59,450 nt of DNA, taken from positions 1 through 59,450 of the forward strand of contig JAFSEB010000002.1 of assembly GCA_017435905.1 (NCBI GenBank), given 5' to 3'. Shown piece after piece: positions 42,779 to 51,128 of the stretch; position 1 is the stretch's first letter; each line of letters starts with the position of its first letter. Made by a program: the position numbers and the translations under genes. The notes under the pieces were generated by a model, which worked only from the letters and a program-made list of their open reading frames with translations, was not told the origin of the DNA and ran no database searches. Source of the stretch: Clostridia bacterium (GTDB lineage: Bacteria; Bacillota; Clostridia; Christensenellales; CAG-138).

Positions 42779-43657
42779 GTGCGCGGACTTCTGATCACAA
42801 ACGGTTTTGTGAAGGAAAACAACTTCCTCTCCCTTTGGAACGCCCTCTATGAAGCGGCAAAGGCGCAGGGGATCGCCCTTGATTACGCAAAGCACGATGC
42901 CCTTTTGTTCGATGCTTCATCGGGCACGCCCCTTTTTGATGCCGCAGCGTACGATTTTGCCATCCTTTGGGATAAGGATAAATACCTTGGCATGCAGCTT
43001 GAAGCGCTGGGGCTTCGTGTGTTCAACAGCGTGGATGCCCTTGCCGTCTGCGATGACAAGGCACTCACCCACATTGCCCTTCAAAAACACGGCATTCCTA
43101 TGCCCAGGACTATCCTTGTGCCCCGCACCTACCCCTATGTGGGCTACGGCGATTTTTCCTTCCTTGACCGTGCCATTGCCCTTTTGGGGCTTCCCCTCAT
43201 CATCAAGGAGGCAAGCGGCAGCTTTGGCAAGCAGGTGTACCTTGCAAACACAAGGGAAGAAGCCGCTGCCATATTGGAAGAGCACGAGGGCACGCCCCTT
43301 CTGATGCAGGAATTCATCGCATCGAGCCGTGGGCGTGATGTGCGTGCCTATGTGGTGGGCGAACATGTCGCCGCCGCCATGGTGCGCAGCAACGATGAGG
43401 ATTTCCGGGCAAACGTCGCACAGGGCGGCAAAACCGCTGTCTATACGCTCAGCGAGGAGGAAGAGGCGCTCTGCGTGCGCACCGCAAGGCTTCTCGGCCT
43501 TGACTATGCAGGCGTTGACCTTCTTTTCGGCAAACAGGGTCCCCTTGTGTGCGAGGTCAACTCCAACGCACATTTCCAGGGACTTTCCGCCTGCACGGGC
43601 GTGGATATCGCTGCAGCGATCGTCTCCCACATCGCTGCACAAATGAAAACCCGTTAA
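42779..43657 (+). CDS. RimK-like ATP-grasp ligase
   Basis: A 292-residue ATP-grasp protein of the RimK type. The N-terminal preATP-grasp part has RGLLITNGFVKENNF; the ATP-grasp part has PLIIKEASGSFGKQVYL, QEFIASSRGRDVRAYVVG and VCEVNSNAHFQGL. Such enzymes add amino acids, often glutamate, to a carboxylate (RimK, MptN, CofF). GTG start 42779 with AAAGGAGG, 11 nt after folT, suggests control by the same THF riboswitch and thus possibly glutamylation of folate (inference). Confidence 0.85.
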   Translation: MRGLLITNGFVKENNFLSLWNALYEAAKAQGIALDYAKHDALLFDASSGTPLFDAAAYDFAILWDKDKYLGMQLEALGLRVFNSVDALAVCDDKALTHIALQKHGIPMPRTILVPRTYPYVGYGDFSFLDRAIALLGLPLIIKEASGSFGKQVYLANTREEAAAILEEHEGTPLLMQEFIASSRGRDVRAYVVGEHVAAAMVRSNDEDFRANVAQGGKTAVYTLSEEEEALCVRTARLLGLDYAGVDLLFGKQGPLVCEVNSNAHFQGLSACTGVDIAAAIVSHIAAQMKTR

Positions 43658-43712
43658 CTTATCAAGCCCAAAACTTGAAGTACATCATATTTCAGCAAAG
43701 GAGAAAAGTATC

Positions 43713-44546
43713 ATGAGCGAATCCTGCAACCACGATTGCAGCAACTGCTCCGCCAATTGCGGCGAGCGCAAAGACCCGCAGAGCTTCCTCGAAGAAGTCA
43801 ACCGCTATTCCACCGTGAAAAAGGTGATCGCCGTTGTCAGCGGCAAGGGCGGCGTGGGCAAATCCCTCGTTACCTCCCTGCTTGCAACGATGACCGCCCG
43901 CCGCGGTCACAGCACCGCCATCCTTGATGCGGATATCACCGGCCCCTCCATTCCCAACGTATTCGGCGTTCACGGTGGCGTTGTAGGCGATGATATGGGC
44001 ATTTACCCTGCCGAGACCGAAGGCGGCGTGAAGCTGATGTCCATCAACCTGCTCCTTGAAAACGAGACCGATCCCGTTGTATGGCGCGGTCCTGTCATTG
44101 CAGGTACTGTGAAGCAGTTCTGGACGGATGTCGTTTGGGGCGATGTGGACTATATGTACGTTGACATGCCTCCGGGAACCGGCGATGTGCCCCTCACGGT
44201 GTTCCAGTCCCTGCCCGTTGACGGCATCATCGTTGTCACCTCTCCGCAGGAACTTGTTTCCATGATTGTGGAAAAGGCCGTGAAGATGGCCGGCATGATG
44301 AATATCCCCGTGCTTGGCATTGTGGAAAACATGTCCTATTTCGAGTGCCCCGACTGCAAGGGCCGCCACGAGATCTTCGGCAACAGCAATGTGGATGCCA
44401 TTGCCGCACGCAACCAGATCACCCATGTTGCCCGCCTGCCCATCTCCCCCGCCTTTGCGGAGGCCTGCGATCAGGGCAAAATTGAAACTGTCAACGCTCC
44501 CTGGCTCGACAACATCGTGGACTGCATCGAGCGCATCAAGAAATAA
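43713..44546 (+). CDS. Mrp/NBP35 family P-loop ATPase
   Basis: A 277-residue iron-sulfur cluster carrier type ATPase. The cysteine-rich N-terminus (SCNHDCSNCSANCGE) resembles that of Nbp35 and could hold a 4Fe-4S cluster. The deviant Walker A is SGKGGVGKSLV, followed by LDADITGPSIPN, YVDMPPGTGDVPL and the C-terminal CxxC in YFECPDCKGRHEIFG. RBS AAAGGAG. Own transcription unit with terminator. Confidence 0.92.
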   Translation: MSESCNHDCSNCSANCGERKDPQSFLEEVNRYSTVKKVIAVVSGKGGVGKSLVTSLLATMTARRGHSTAILDADITGPSIPNVFGVHGGVVGDDMGIYPAETEGGVKLMSINLLLENETDPVVWRGPVIAGTVKQFWTDVVWGDVDYMYVDMPPGTGDVPLTVFQSLPVDGIIVVTSPQELVSMIVEKAVKMAGMMNIPVLGIVENMSYFECPDCKGRHEIFGNSNVDAIAARNQITHVARLPISPAFAEACDQGKIETVNAPWLDNIVDCIERIKK

Positions 44547-44560
44547 GCATACACGCAACA

Positions 44561-44588
44561 AAAAAGGGCATGCACCATGCCTTTTTTT
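44561..44588 (+). terminator. Rho-independent terminator
   Basis: Short stem AAAAAGGGCATG / CATGCCTTTTTTT after the Mrp-family gene, with a run of seven T. Confidence 0.85.
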
Positions 44589-44616
44589 GTATCGTTACCG
44601 TCATTTGGAGGATTCT

Positions 44617-45138
44617 ATGCACAAAAACAGCGCCCTTTCCGCACTTTCAAAGGAAGAGCTTCTTTCCCTGCTTGAGATCTATGCAAAGAACTGGCTTGCC
44701 ATGGACGGCTACTGGTTCCAGTCCATCGAGAAAAAGCACGGCATGGATGAGGCGATGGAGCACGATGTGAACATTTGGCGGGGCTTCACCCGCACGGAGG
44801 CAAAGCGCATCAAAAAGTTCCTTTCCCTGCCGGAGAATGCAGGGCTCGACGGGCTTGAAAAGGCCCTTGCCTTCCGCCTGTATGCCTGCATCAATGCGGA
44901 TGAGATCATCCGGGGCGAAAACGAGCTCATTTACCGCACGCTGGAATGCTATGTGCAGAAAGCTCGCAGCGACAAGGGCATGCCCTACCACCCCTGCAAA
45001 AGCGTGGGGCTTGTGGAATACGCCCTGTTCGCAAAGGAGATCGATCCCCGTATCCGCTGCGAATGCGTCAGCTGCTATCCCGATGTGACGGATGAAAGCT
45101 GCAACTGCGCATGGCGGTTCTGGATGGAAGAAGAATAA
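44617..45138 (+). CDS. DUF6125-like protein
   Basis: A 173-residue cytosolic protein. The segment LLEIYAKNWLAMDGYWFQSIEKKHGMDEA is what I recall for DUF6125 (related to the 2-amino-thiazoline-4-carboxylate hydrolase-like fold). The end is rich in cysteine (CECVSCYPDVTDESCNCAWRF), which could bind metal. ATG 44617 has TTTGGAGG upstream. Function unknown. Confidence 0.75.
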   Translation: MHKNSALSALSKEELLSLLEIYAKNWLAMDGYWFQSIEKKHGMDEAMEHDVNIWRGFTRTEAKRIKKFLSLPENAGLDGLEKALAFRLYACINADEIIRGENELIYRTLECYVQKARSDKGMPYHPCKSVGLVEYALFAKEIDPRIRCECVSCYPDVTDESCNCAWRFWMEEE

Positions 45139-45154
45139 AAAAGCGTATACGGAT

Positions 45155-45186
45155 AAAAGAGGCGTTTCGTTAGAAACGCCTCTTTT
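45155..45186. terminator. Bidirectional terminator
   Basis: Perfect stem AAAAGAGGCGTTTC / GAAACGCCTCTTTT with a 4-nt loop, between convergent genes. Confidence 0.92.
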
Positions 45187-45206
45187 AATTGATGATCCGT
45201 TCTTCC

Positions 45207-46265
45207 TCAGAGGGATTTGCCCCGGCTGGTGACGGGCACGCAGTCCACCACCTTGTCCCCACGGACGAAGTACAGCATATCGCTGAGGTTCACCGTGGTG
45301 CAGCAATGTCCGGGGATGAGTTTGAGCTTTTCCCCTGCAGCCGCCGTGTTTTTGATATAGGCGGTGGCATGCTCTTCGCTCATATCCACCTTGGCTTCCG
45401 GATAGTCGACAAACAGCGGCGATCCCTGATCCACGCCAAGGCTCTTCATGCCTGCATCCACCACAAGGTGATCTTCATCCGCACTGACCACGCTTGCAAG
45501 CATGAACAGGCTGTGGGCAAAGCCTGCGCCCACCTTTCTGTAGGCGGCATCCATAAAGATGTAAGAGCCTGCCTGCACCTCCGTGTAGACGGTGCCTTCC
45601 CGGCGTTTTTCCACCGTGCCGGTGCTGACGCCGCTGATCTCGGGGATCGCAACGCCGTTTTCTTCAAAATATGCCTTCAGCGCACGGAGATCCTCTTCCA
45701 CCGCATCGCTGCCGCCGGTGCGTGCCGCATCATCGTATTCATGGGCAAGGTTGCCTGCATAGGCCTGTATGCCCATAAAGGAAAGGTTCGGCGCCGCAAG
45801 GATCGCCTTTGCAAGGGCAAGGGCAGCTTCCTTCGTGGTGACGCCGCAGCGGCGCATGCCGATATCATACTCTACAAGGCAATGGAGGGTGCTTTGCGCA
45901 AACTGTGCGGCACGGGACAGGGCAAGGATGTTTTCTTCCGTGTCCACGCACACCGCAAGGCGGCAGCAGTTTGCAAGGTATGCGACCCTTGCGATCTTCC
46001 CGGGTTCCACCACCTGATTGGCGATGAGCACATCCTCCACGCCGGCACGGATCAGGTCCTCCGCCTCGCCGAGCTTGGCACAGGTGATGCCCTTTGCGCC
46101 GTATGCAAGCTGTTTTTTTACGATGGCGGTGCATTTGTTGGACTTATAGTGGGGTCTCAATGCCGCACCGAGGGGCTTGAGGAGCTCCTTCATCCTCGCC
46201 ATGTTTCCTTCCATCACATCAAGATCCACGATCAGCGCCGGGGTTTCGATTTGGGAAATGCGCAT
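45207..46265 (-). CDS. D-threonine aldolase / D-serine dehydratase-like PLP enzyme
   Basis: A 352-residue alanine-racemase-fold PLP enzyme. TPALIVDLDVMEGNMARM and LRPHYKSNKCTAIVKKQ carry the PLP lysine (PHYKS), with the C-terminal zinc motif of the DSD1 group in LIPGHCCTTVNL. The family cleaves D-3-hydroxyamino acids or dehydrates D-serine; which one cannot be decided here. ATG 46265 lies 4 nt from a strong AAGGAGG. Single gene. Confidence 0.9.
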   Translation of the reverse strand: MRISQIETPALIVDLDVMEGNMARMKELLKPLGAALRPHYKSNKCTAIVKKQLAYGAKGITCAKLGEAEDLIRAGVEDVLIANQVVEPGKIARVAYLANCCRLAVCVDTEENILALSRAAQFAQSTLHCLVEYDIGMRRCGVTTKEAALALAKAILAAPNLSFMGIQAYAGNLAHEYDDAARTGGSDAVEEDLRALKAYFEENGVAIPEISGVSTGTVEKRREGTVYTEVQAGSYIFMDAAYRKVGAGFAHSLFMLASVVSADEDHLVVDAGMKSLGVDQGSPLFVDYPEAKVDMSEEHATAYIKNTAAAGEKLKLIPGHCCTTVNLSDMLYFVRGDKVVDCVPVTSRGKSL

Positions 46266-46353
46266 GGGGTCCTCCTTATCGCAAAAAAGATATGCTTTGA
46301 GCAAAAATGGGGTGTGTGCTTATCATACCCCATCCGCTATGTTTTTTCCAGCC

Positions 46354-48165
46354 TTATGCGATCTCAAACTGGGAATGGTACAGCGATGCATAGAAGCCGT
46401 TTTTCGCCATCAGCTCCCTGTGGGTGCCCTGTTCCACGATGTCGCCGTCCTTCACCACAAGGATGCGGTCTGCGTGTTCCACCGTGGAAAGGCGGTGGGC
46501 GATCACGAAGCAGGTGCGCCCGCGCATCAGCTCCAGCATGGCGGACTGGATGCGCCGCTCGGTCTGGGTATCCACGTTGGATGTGGCTTCATCCAAAATA
46601 AGCATGGGGGAATCAAGAAGCATGGCTCTTGCAATGGTCAATAGCTGCTTCTGCCCCTTGGAGATGTTGGAGCCGTTGTCCGTCAAAACCGTGTTGTAGC
46701 CCTCCGGCAGGGACATGATGTAGTCGTGTATCTTTGCCGCCTTGGCTGCCTCCACCACCTTTTCCATGGTGGCATCCTCACGCCCGTAGGCGATGTTTTC
46801 GTACACCGTGCCGTGGAACAGCCATGTATCCTGCAGCACCATGGTGTAGGCAAGGCGCAGGCTTTTGCGTGTGACGCCGTAGATGTTGTTGTCATCGATG
46901 GCGATGCGGCCGCTTTCGGCATCATAAAAGCGCATAAGCAGGTTGATGATGGTGGTCTTGCCTGCGCCCGTGGGGCCCACGATGGCGGTCAGGCTGCCCT
47001 TTGGCGCATCAAAGGAAAGGTCATGAAGGATGGTCTTGCCCGCATCGTACCCAAAGCGCACGTTTGCAAGGGAAACATCCCCGTTCACATCGGAAAGGGC
47101 CGCGGCATCCGGTGCATCCGCCTTTTCGCTCTCCTCATCAAGCAGGCGGAACACACGCTCCGCTGCGCTGAAGGCGGACTGCATTTCCGCCAAAAGGTTC
47201 GCAAACTCGTTGATGGGGCCGGAGAATTTGCGTGAATACAGCACGAAAGATGAGATATTGCCAAGGGAGATGCCGCCGCCCATATAGAGGAGCGCCCCGA
47301 ACACGCTGATGAGCGCCAGGGAAAAGTTGTTGACGAAGTTCACGGAGGGGCCCATGACGCAGGCGTAATAATCCGCATTGCAGTAGGCATCCACCGCCGC
47401 ATCGTTCTTTTCGTCAAAGCGGTCGATCATCACCTGCTCCCGGTGATAGGCTTTGGTGGTGCGCTGACCGCCCGTCACCTCCTCCACAAAGCCGTTGAGC
47501 TCGCCAAGCTTTTTCGAGCGCAGGCGGAAAAGGGGACGCACCTTCTTTGCCCTGTAACGGGTAATGAGCACGGAAACGGGAATGGTGACCACGAAAACAA
47601 GGATCAGCACCGGCGAGATGGACAGCATCATCACAAGGGAACCGAGCACGGTGATGAAGCTGGTGCAGATCTGCACGATGTCACTTGAAAGGGAGGCGTT
47701 GATGGTATCCACATCATAGGAAATGATGCTGATGATATCGCCGGTCTGGTGCCGGTCGAAAAAGCTCACCGGCAGGGAAACCAGCTTTTCAAACACATCC
47801 CTGCGCATGCGGTACACGATGTTGCGGCTCAGCCGTATCATGAGCCTTGAAAGGCCGTAGTTCATGCCGGCGGAAAGGATGTACACGACGGCCATCAGCC
47901 CCGCATAGCGGAACACCGTGGGGAAATCCACCCTGCCCGGGCCGGGCTCGATGGCATCGATGGCAAGGCCCGACAGCTTCGGCCCCACAAGGGCAAGAAG
48001 GTTGCCGCCAAGGGTCAGCAGGATGGCGAGCAGCAGCATCCATTTATACTCTTTGAAATAGACCGCAAGCCGCCTGAGGATGGCGGTCTTTTTCATTTTG
48101 TTCTCCTCGCCCCGCAATGATACGAAGCCGCCTTTTTGGGTGTTCGTCTGCTTTTTTTCTTCCAT
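46354..48165 (-). CDS. ABC exporter half-transporter (catalytic Walker B half)
   Basis: A 603-residue TMD-NBD protein. Walker A is VGPTGAGKTTIIN, Walker B is MLILDEATSNVD with the catalytic Glu, but the ABC signature is NISKGQKQLL where LSGGQ is normal. It therefore provides the good Walker B and the altered signature. With its upstream partner it should form a heterodimeric exporter of the BmrCD/LmrCD type for drugs or lipids. The start TAATGG shares one base with the partner's stop. Confidence 0.92.
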   Translation of the reverse strand: MEEKKQTNTQKGGFVSLRGEENKMKKTAILRRLAVYFKEYKWMLLLAILLTLGGNLLALVGPKLSGLAIDAIEPGPGRVDFPTVFRYAGLMAVVYILSAGMNYGLSRLMIRLSRNIVYRMRRDVFEKLVSLPVSFFDRHQTGDIISIISYDVDTINASLSSDIVQICTSFITVLGSLVMMLSISPVLILVFVVTIPVSVLITRYRAKKVRPLFRLRSKKLGELNGFVEEVTGGQRTTKAYHREQVMIDRFDEKNDAAVDAYCNADYYACVMGPSVNFVNNFSLALISVFGALLYMGGGISLGNISSFVLYSRKFSGPINEFANLLAEMQSAFSAAERVFRLLDEESEKADAPDAAALSDVNGDVSLANVRFGYDAGKTILHDLSFDAPKGSLTAIVGPTGAGKTTIINLLMRFYDAESGRIAIDDNNIYGVTRKSLRLAYTMVLQDTWLFHGTVYENIAYGREDATMEKVVEAAKAAKIHDYIMSLPEGYNTVLTDNGSNISKGQKQLLTIARAMLLDSPMLILDEATSNVDTQTERRIQSAMLELMRGRTCFVIAHRLSTVEHADRILVVKDGDIVEQGTHRELMAKNGFYASLYHSQFEIA

Positions 48166-49898
48166 TACAGCTCGCCCCCTTCCATGGCTTCGCCCATCTG
48201 GACGTCGTAGATCTCCTTATAATCGGGACAGGAAGCAAGCAGCTCTTCATGCCTGCCAGCGCCGATCACCCTGCCGCCGTCAAGCACAAGGATGTGATCC
48301 GCATGCAGTATGGAACTGATGCGCTGGGCGATGATGACGGTGGTGGTATCCCGATAGTGATTGCGGATGGCACGGCGCAGCGCCGCATCCGTCCTGTAAT
48401 CAAGGGCGGAGGAACAGTCGTCAAGGATGAGGATATCGGGATCCCCTGCCAGCGCCCTTGCGATGAGAAGCCGCTGCTTTTGTCCGCCGGAAAGGTTCGC
48501 ACCCTTGGCGGTGAGCATGTGAAGGAGCCCATCCTCCTTTTCTTCGATAAATTCCGCCTGTGCATCCGCCGCCGCACGGCGGATCGCATCTTCGGGGATA
48601 TTCCTGCCGAAATCGATGTTTTCAAGGATGGTATCCGCAAGGATGAAATCGTTCTGGAACACCACGCCGAACATGGTGTGAAGTTCTTCCTCCGGTATAC
48701 CCTCGATCCGTTTGCCGCCGATGCGGATCTCGCCTTCATCCGCATCGTAAAAGCGCATGAGAAGGCTCACAACGGTGGATTTGCCGCTGCCCGTGGGGCC
48801 GATGATGCCGAGGGTCTCCCCCCGTTTCAGGCGGAAGCTGATGTGTTCCACATCGTCTCTTGTTTTGTCCTTTGCCTTGTTGTAGGAAAAGCTGACATCC
48901 TTGAATTCCACATGGTATTCGCTCCGCTCTGCATCCGCAGCCTGCAGCGTGGGTTCCATGGGCGTTACGAGGATCTCCTCGATGCGCTTGGCGCTGGCAG
49001 CACCCTTGGAGTAGATCATGAACAGGCGTGACACCATCATCATGGCGTTGAGGATGATGGTGAAGTAGCTCAAAAAGGCGATGATCTTGCCGGGCTGGGA
49101 AAGCCCTGCATTGACCCGGAAGGCACCCACCACCACCACGGCGGTGAGACCGAGGTTCAAAAACAGGCTCATGACGGGGTTGGTGGTGGCCATCACCGCA
49201 CCTGCGTGCTGGTCACGGCGGACGACCTCCCTGTTCACTTCATCAAAGCGTGCCTTTTCGTAATCCGTCTTGGAAAGGGCTTTGATGACACGGACGCCGG
49301 TCATGTTCTCCTGTACCTTTCTGACCATGCCGTCCACCGCCTGCTGCACCCTGCCGTAAAGGGGCACGCCCTTTCTTGACACGGTGATCACCACCGCCCC
49401 AAGAAGGGGCAGCGTGCAGAGCAGCACCAGCGTCAGCACCGGTTCAAGGGAGAAGGTGACGATCACGCCGCCAAGCACCAGTATGGGCGCACGCACACCA
49501 AGGCGCTGCATCCTGTCCACCATCTGGTGCACGTTGTAGGTATCGCTGGTAAGGCGTGAAATAAGGGAGGAAAGTGTGAAAGCGTCGATCTGCCTTGCGG
49601 AAAGGTAACTGACACGCTTGAAGGCATCGTGGCGAAGCTGTCGTGTAAAGCGCCTTGAGATGCGTGTGGAATAGCGGTTGGCGATCACGTTGCCCGCAAG
49701 CGCCACGCCTGCCGCCAGCAGCATGAAAAAGCCCCAAAGGTACACCTTTCCCATATCCTTCAGGGGGACGATCTCATCGATGATGTGGGACAGCATCCAT
49801 GGAATGAAAAGCTCCGTTACGGTGCCCGTGAACTTGATCGTCAGCTGCAGCGCAATGCGCCAATACTGGGGCTTAAGGTAAGAAAAAACGGTTTTCAT
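48165..49898 (-). CDS. ABC exporter half-transporter (degenerate Walker B half)
   Basis: A 577-residue TMD-NBD protein. Walker A is IGPTGSGKSTVVS, the signature is canonical NLSGGQKQRL, and Walker B is ILILDDCSSALD with Asp in place of the catalytic Glu. That and the altered signature of the partner make one degenerate ATP site, as in known heterodimeric exporters. It overlaps the MarR gene by 4 nt, so the three genes are one operon. Confidence 0.92.
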   Translation of the reverse strand: MKTVFSYLKPQYWRIALQLTIKFTGTVTELFIPWMLSHIIDEIVPLKDMGKVYLWGFFMLLAAGVALAGNVIANRYSTRISRRFTRQLRHDAFKRVSYLSARQIDAFTLSSLISRLTSDTYNVHQMVDRMQRLGVRAPILVLGGVIVTFSLEPVLTLVLLCTLPLLGAVVITVSRKGVPLYGRVQQAVDGMVRKVQENMTGVRVIKALSKTDYEKARFDEVNREVVRRDQHAGAVMATTNPVMSLFLNLGLTAVVVVGAFRVNAGLSQPGKIIAFLSYFTIILNAMMMVSRLFMIYSKGAASAKRIEEILVTPMEPTLQAADAERSEYHVEFKDVSFSYNKAKDKTRDDVEHISFRLKRGETLGIIGPTGSGKSTVVSLLMRFYDADEGEIRIGGKRIEGIPEEELHTMFGVVFQNDFILADTILENIDFGRNIPEDAIRRAAADAQAEFIEEKEDGLLHMLTAKGANLSGGQKQRLLIARALAGDPDILILDDCSSALDYRTDAALRRAIRNHYRDTTTVIIAQRISSILHADHILVLDGGRVIGAGRHEELLASCPDYKEIYDVQMGEAMEGGEL

Positions 49899-50347
49899 TC
49901 CGGCATATCCTCCTGCCTGACGCCATCGAGAGAGCTGCGTGCCCGCTGCGCCGCGCGCATCAAAAGCTCACGGTACATGATCTTTTCCTCCTCCGTAAAA
50001 CCGGCGGTGATGTAGTCGTTCCACTCCCGAAGCACCGCACGCACCCTGGGCAGTACCGCCTCCGTTTTTTCCGTGGGGAACACCTGCAGCGCACGCTGAT
50101 CCTGCGGCGAAGGGCAGCGGCGCACATAGCCCTTTTCTTCAAGGAAGCGCAGCTGCCTTGCAACGGTGGACTTATTCACAAAAAGCTCCTTTGCGATGGC
50201 ATCCTGCGTCAGCCCCGGTTCCCGGGAAATGCGCAGCAAATACGCACAGTGCTGCCCCGAAAGCCCGTATTCCTTCAGCTTTTCCGTGCGGAACTGATTG
50301 CTGCAGCGGGCAATGGTCATCAGGTAGTGGTTTGTTAAGCGTGGCAT
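49895..50347 (-). CDS. MarR-family regulator
   Basis: A 150-residue MarR-type repressor. The winged helix is in LSGQHCAYLLRISREPGLTQDAIAKELFVNKSTVARQLRFLEEKGYVRR (given here in part only by its hallmark KSTVARQLRFLEEKGYV). The start ATG 50347 is favoured by GAGG 9 nt upstream; ATG 50365 is possible. It sits first in the ABC-exporter operon, with palindromic operators in front, so it should repress its own operon and be released by a drug-like ligand. Confidence 0.9.
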   Translation of the reverse strand: MPRLTNHYLMTIARCSNQFRTEKLKEYGLSGQHCAYLLRISREPGLTQDAIAKELFVNKSTVARQLRFLEEKGYVRRCPSPQDQRALQVFPTEKTEAVLPRVRAVLREWNDYITAGFTEEEKIMYRELLMRAAQRARSSLDGVRQEDMPE

Positions 50348-50373
50348 GGCGGCATCCTCTATCATCGTTTTTC

Positions 50374-50402
50374 GTTGCACACGCAACTGTTGCGTATGCA
50401 AC
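50374..50402. promoter_or_regulatory. Tandem palindromic operator upstream of marR
   Basis: Two palindromes GTTGCACACGCAAC (50374-50387) and GTTGCGTATGCAAC (50389-50402) lie one base apart. On the minus strand a promoter TTTACA-17-TACACT lies just upstream (about 50413-50441), so the operators cover the start of transcription. Confidence 0.8.
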
Positions 50403-50486
50403 TATACGGAAAGTGTAGCACAACCGCCCGTGATTGTAAAGCCGCACCGATTGACACACAAAGGCGAAGATGCTAATATTCAACCC

Positions 50487-51083
50487 ATGAAACACCGTGA
50501 TTTTGAAATGCTTACCAACACCGTAAAAAGCCTGCTCGAGAAAAAGGAACAGGCTGTCATTGCCATTGACGGCTGCGCCGCCGCAGGCAAAAGCACCCTT
50601 GCAAAAGAGCTTGCCGCACACTTTGTGAAAGAACACAGCGTAAACATCATCCACATGGATGATTTCTTCCTTCCCCCTGCCCTGCGCACGGAGGAACGGC
50701 TCTCCGAGCCCGGCGGCAACGTACATTACGAGCGTTTTGCGCAGGAGGTCCTCCCCTGCCTTGGCGGCAAAACCGCCTTTTCCTACGGCATTTTCGATTG
50801 CAGCGTGATGAAAGTCACAAAAAGCGTCGACCTTTCCCCCGCTGCGCTGACCGTTGTGGAGGGCGCCTATGCCATGCATCCCCGTTTCGGCGACCCTTAC
50901 GATCTTCACGTTTTCCTTGCTGCAGACATCGCCCTGCAGCGAAAGCGCATCCTTGCACGCAACGGGGAAATGATGCTCCGGCGGTTTGAAGGTGTCTGGA
51001 TCCCCATGGAGCACCGCTATTTCGATGCATACGGCATCAAAGACCGCTGCGACTTTGTGTTTGCGGCGGAGGATACGGAATAA
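50487..51083 (+). CDS. Uridine kinase-like P-loop protein
   Basis: A 198-residue P-loop kinase: AIDGCAAAGKSTLAKEL is Walker A, IIHMDDFFLPP is the base-binding/DD motif of the uridine kinase/phosphoribulokinase group, and VVEGAYAMHP a Walker B-like strand. Bacterial homologues are annotated only as uridine kinase family, so the substrate is not certain. ATG 50487 lacks a strong ribosome binding site; a start at MLTNTV is possible. Followed by a terminator. Confidence 0.82.
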   Translation: MKHRDFEMLTNTVKSLLEKKEQAVIAIDGCAAAGKSTLAKELAAHFVKEHSVNIIHMDDFFLPPALRTEERLSEPGGNVHYERFAQEVLPCLGGKTAFSYGIFDCSVMKVTKSVDLSPAALTVVEGAYAMHPRFGDPYDLHVFLAADIALQRKRILARNGEMMLRRFEGVWIPMEHRYFDAYGIKDRCDFVFAAEDTE

Positions 51084-51092
51084 ACAAAAAAG

Positions 51093-51122
51093 AACCGTGT
51101 GCGAACTTGTTCGCACACGGTT
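51093..51122. terminator. Bidirectional terminator
   Basis: Perfect 13-bp stem AACCGTGTGCGAA / TTCGCACACGGTT with a 4-nt loop, followed by TTGTATTT on the plus strand and preceded by an A-run. Confidence 0.85.
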
Positions 51123-51128
51123 TTGTAT

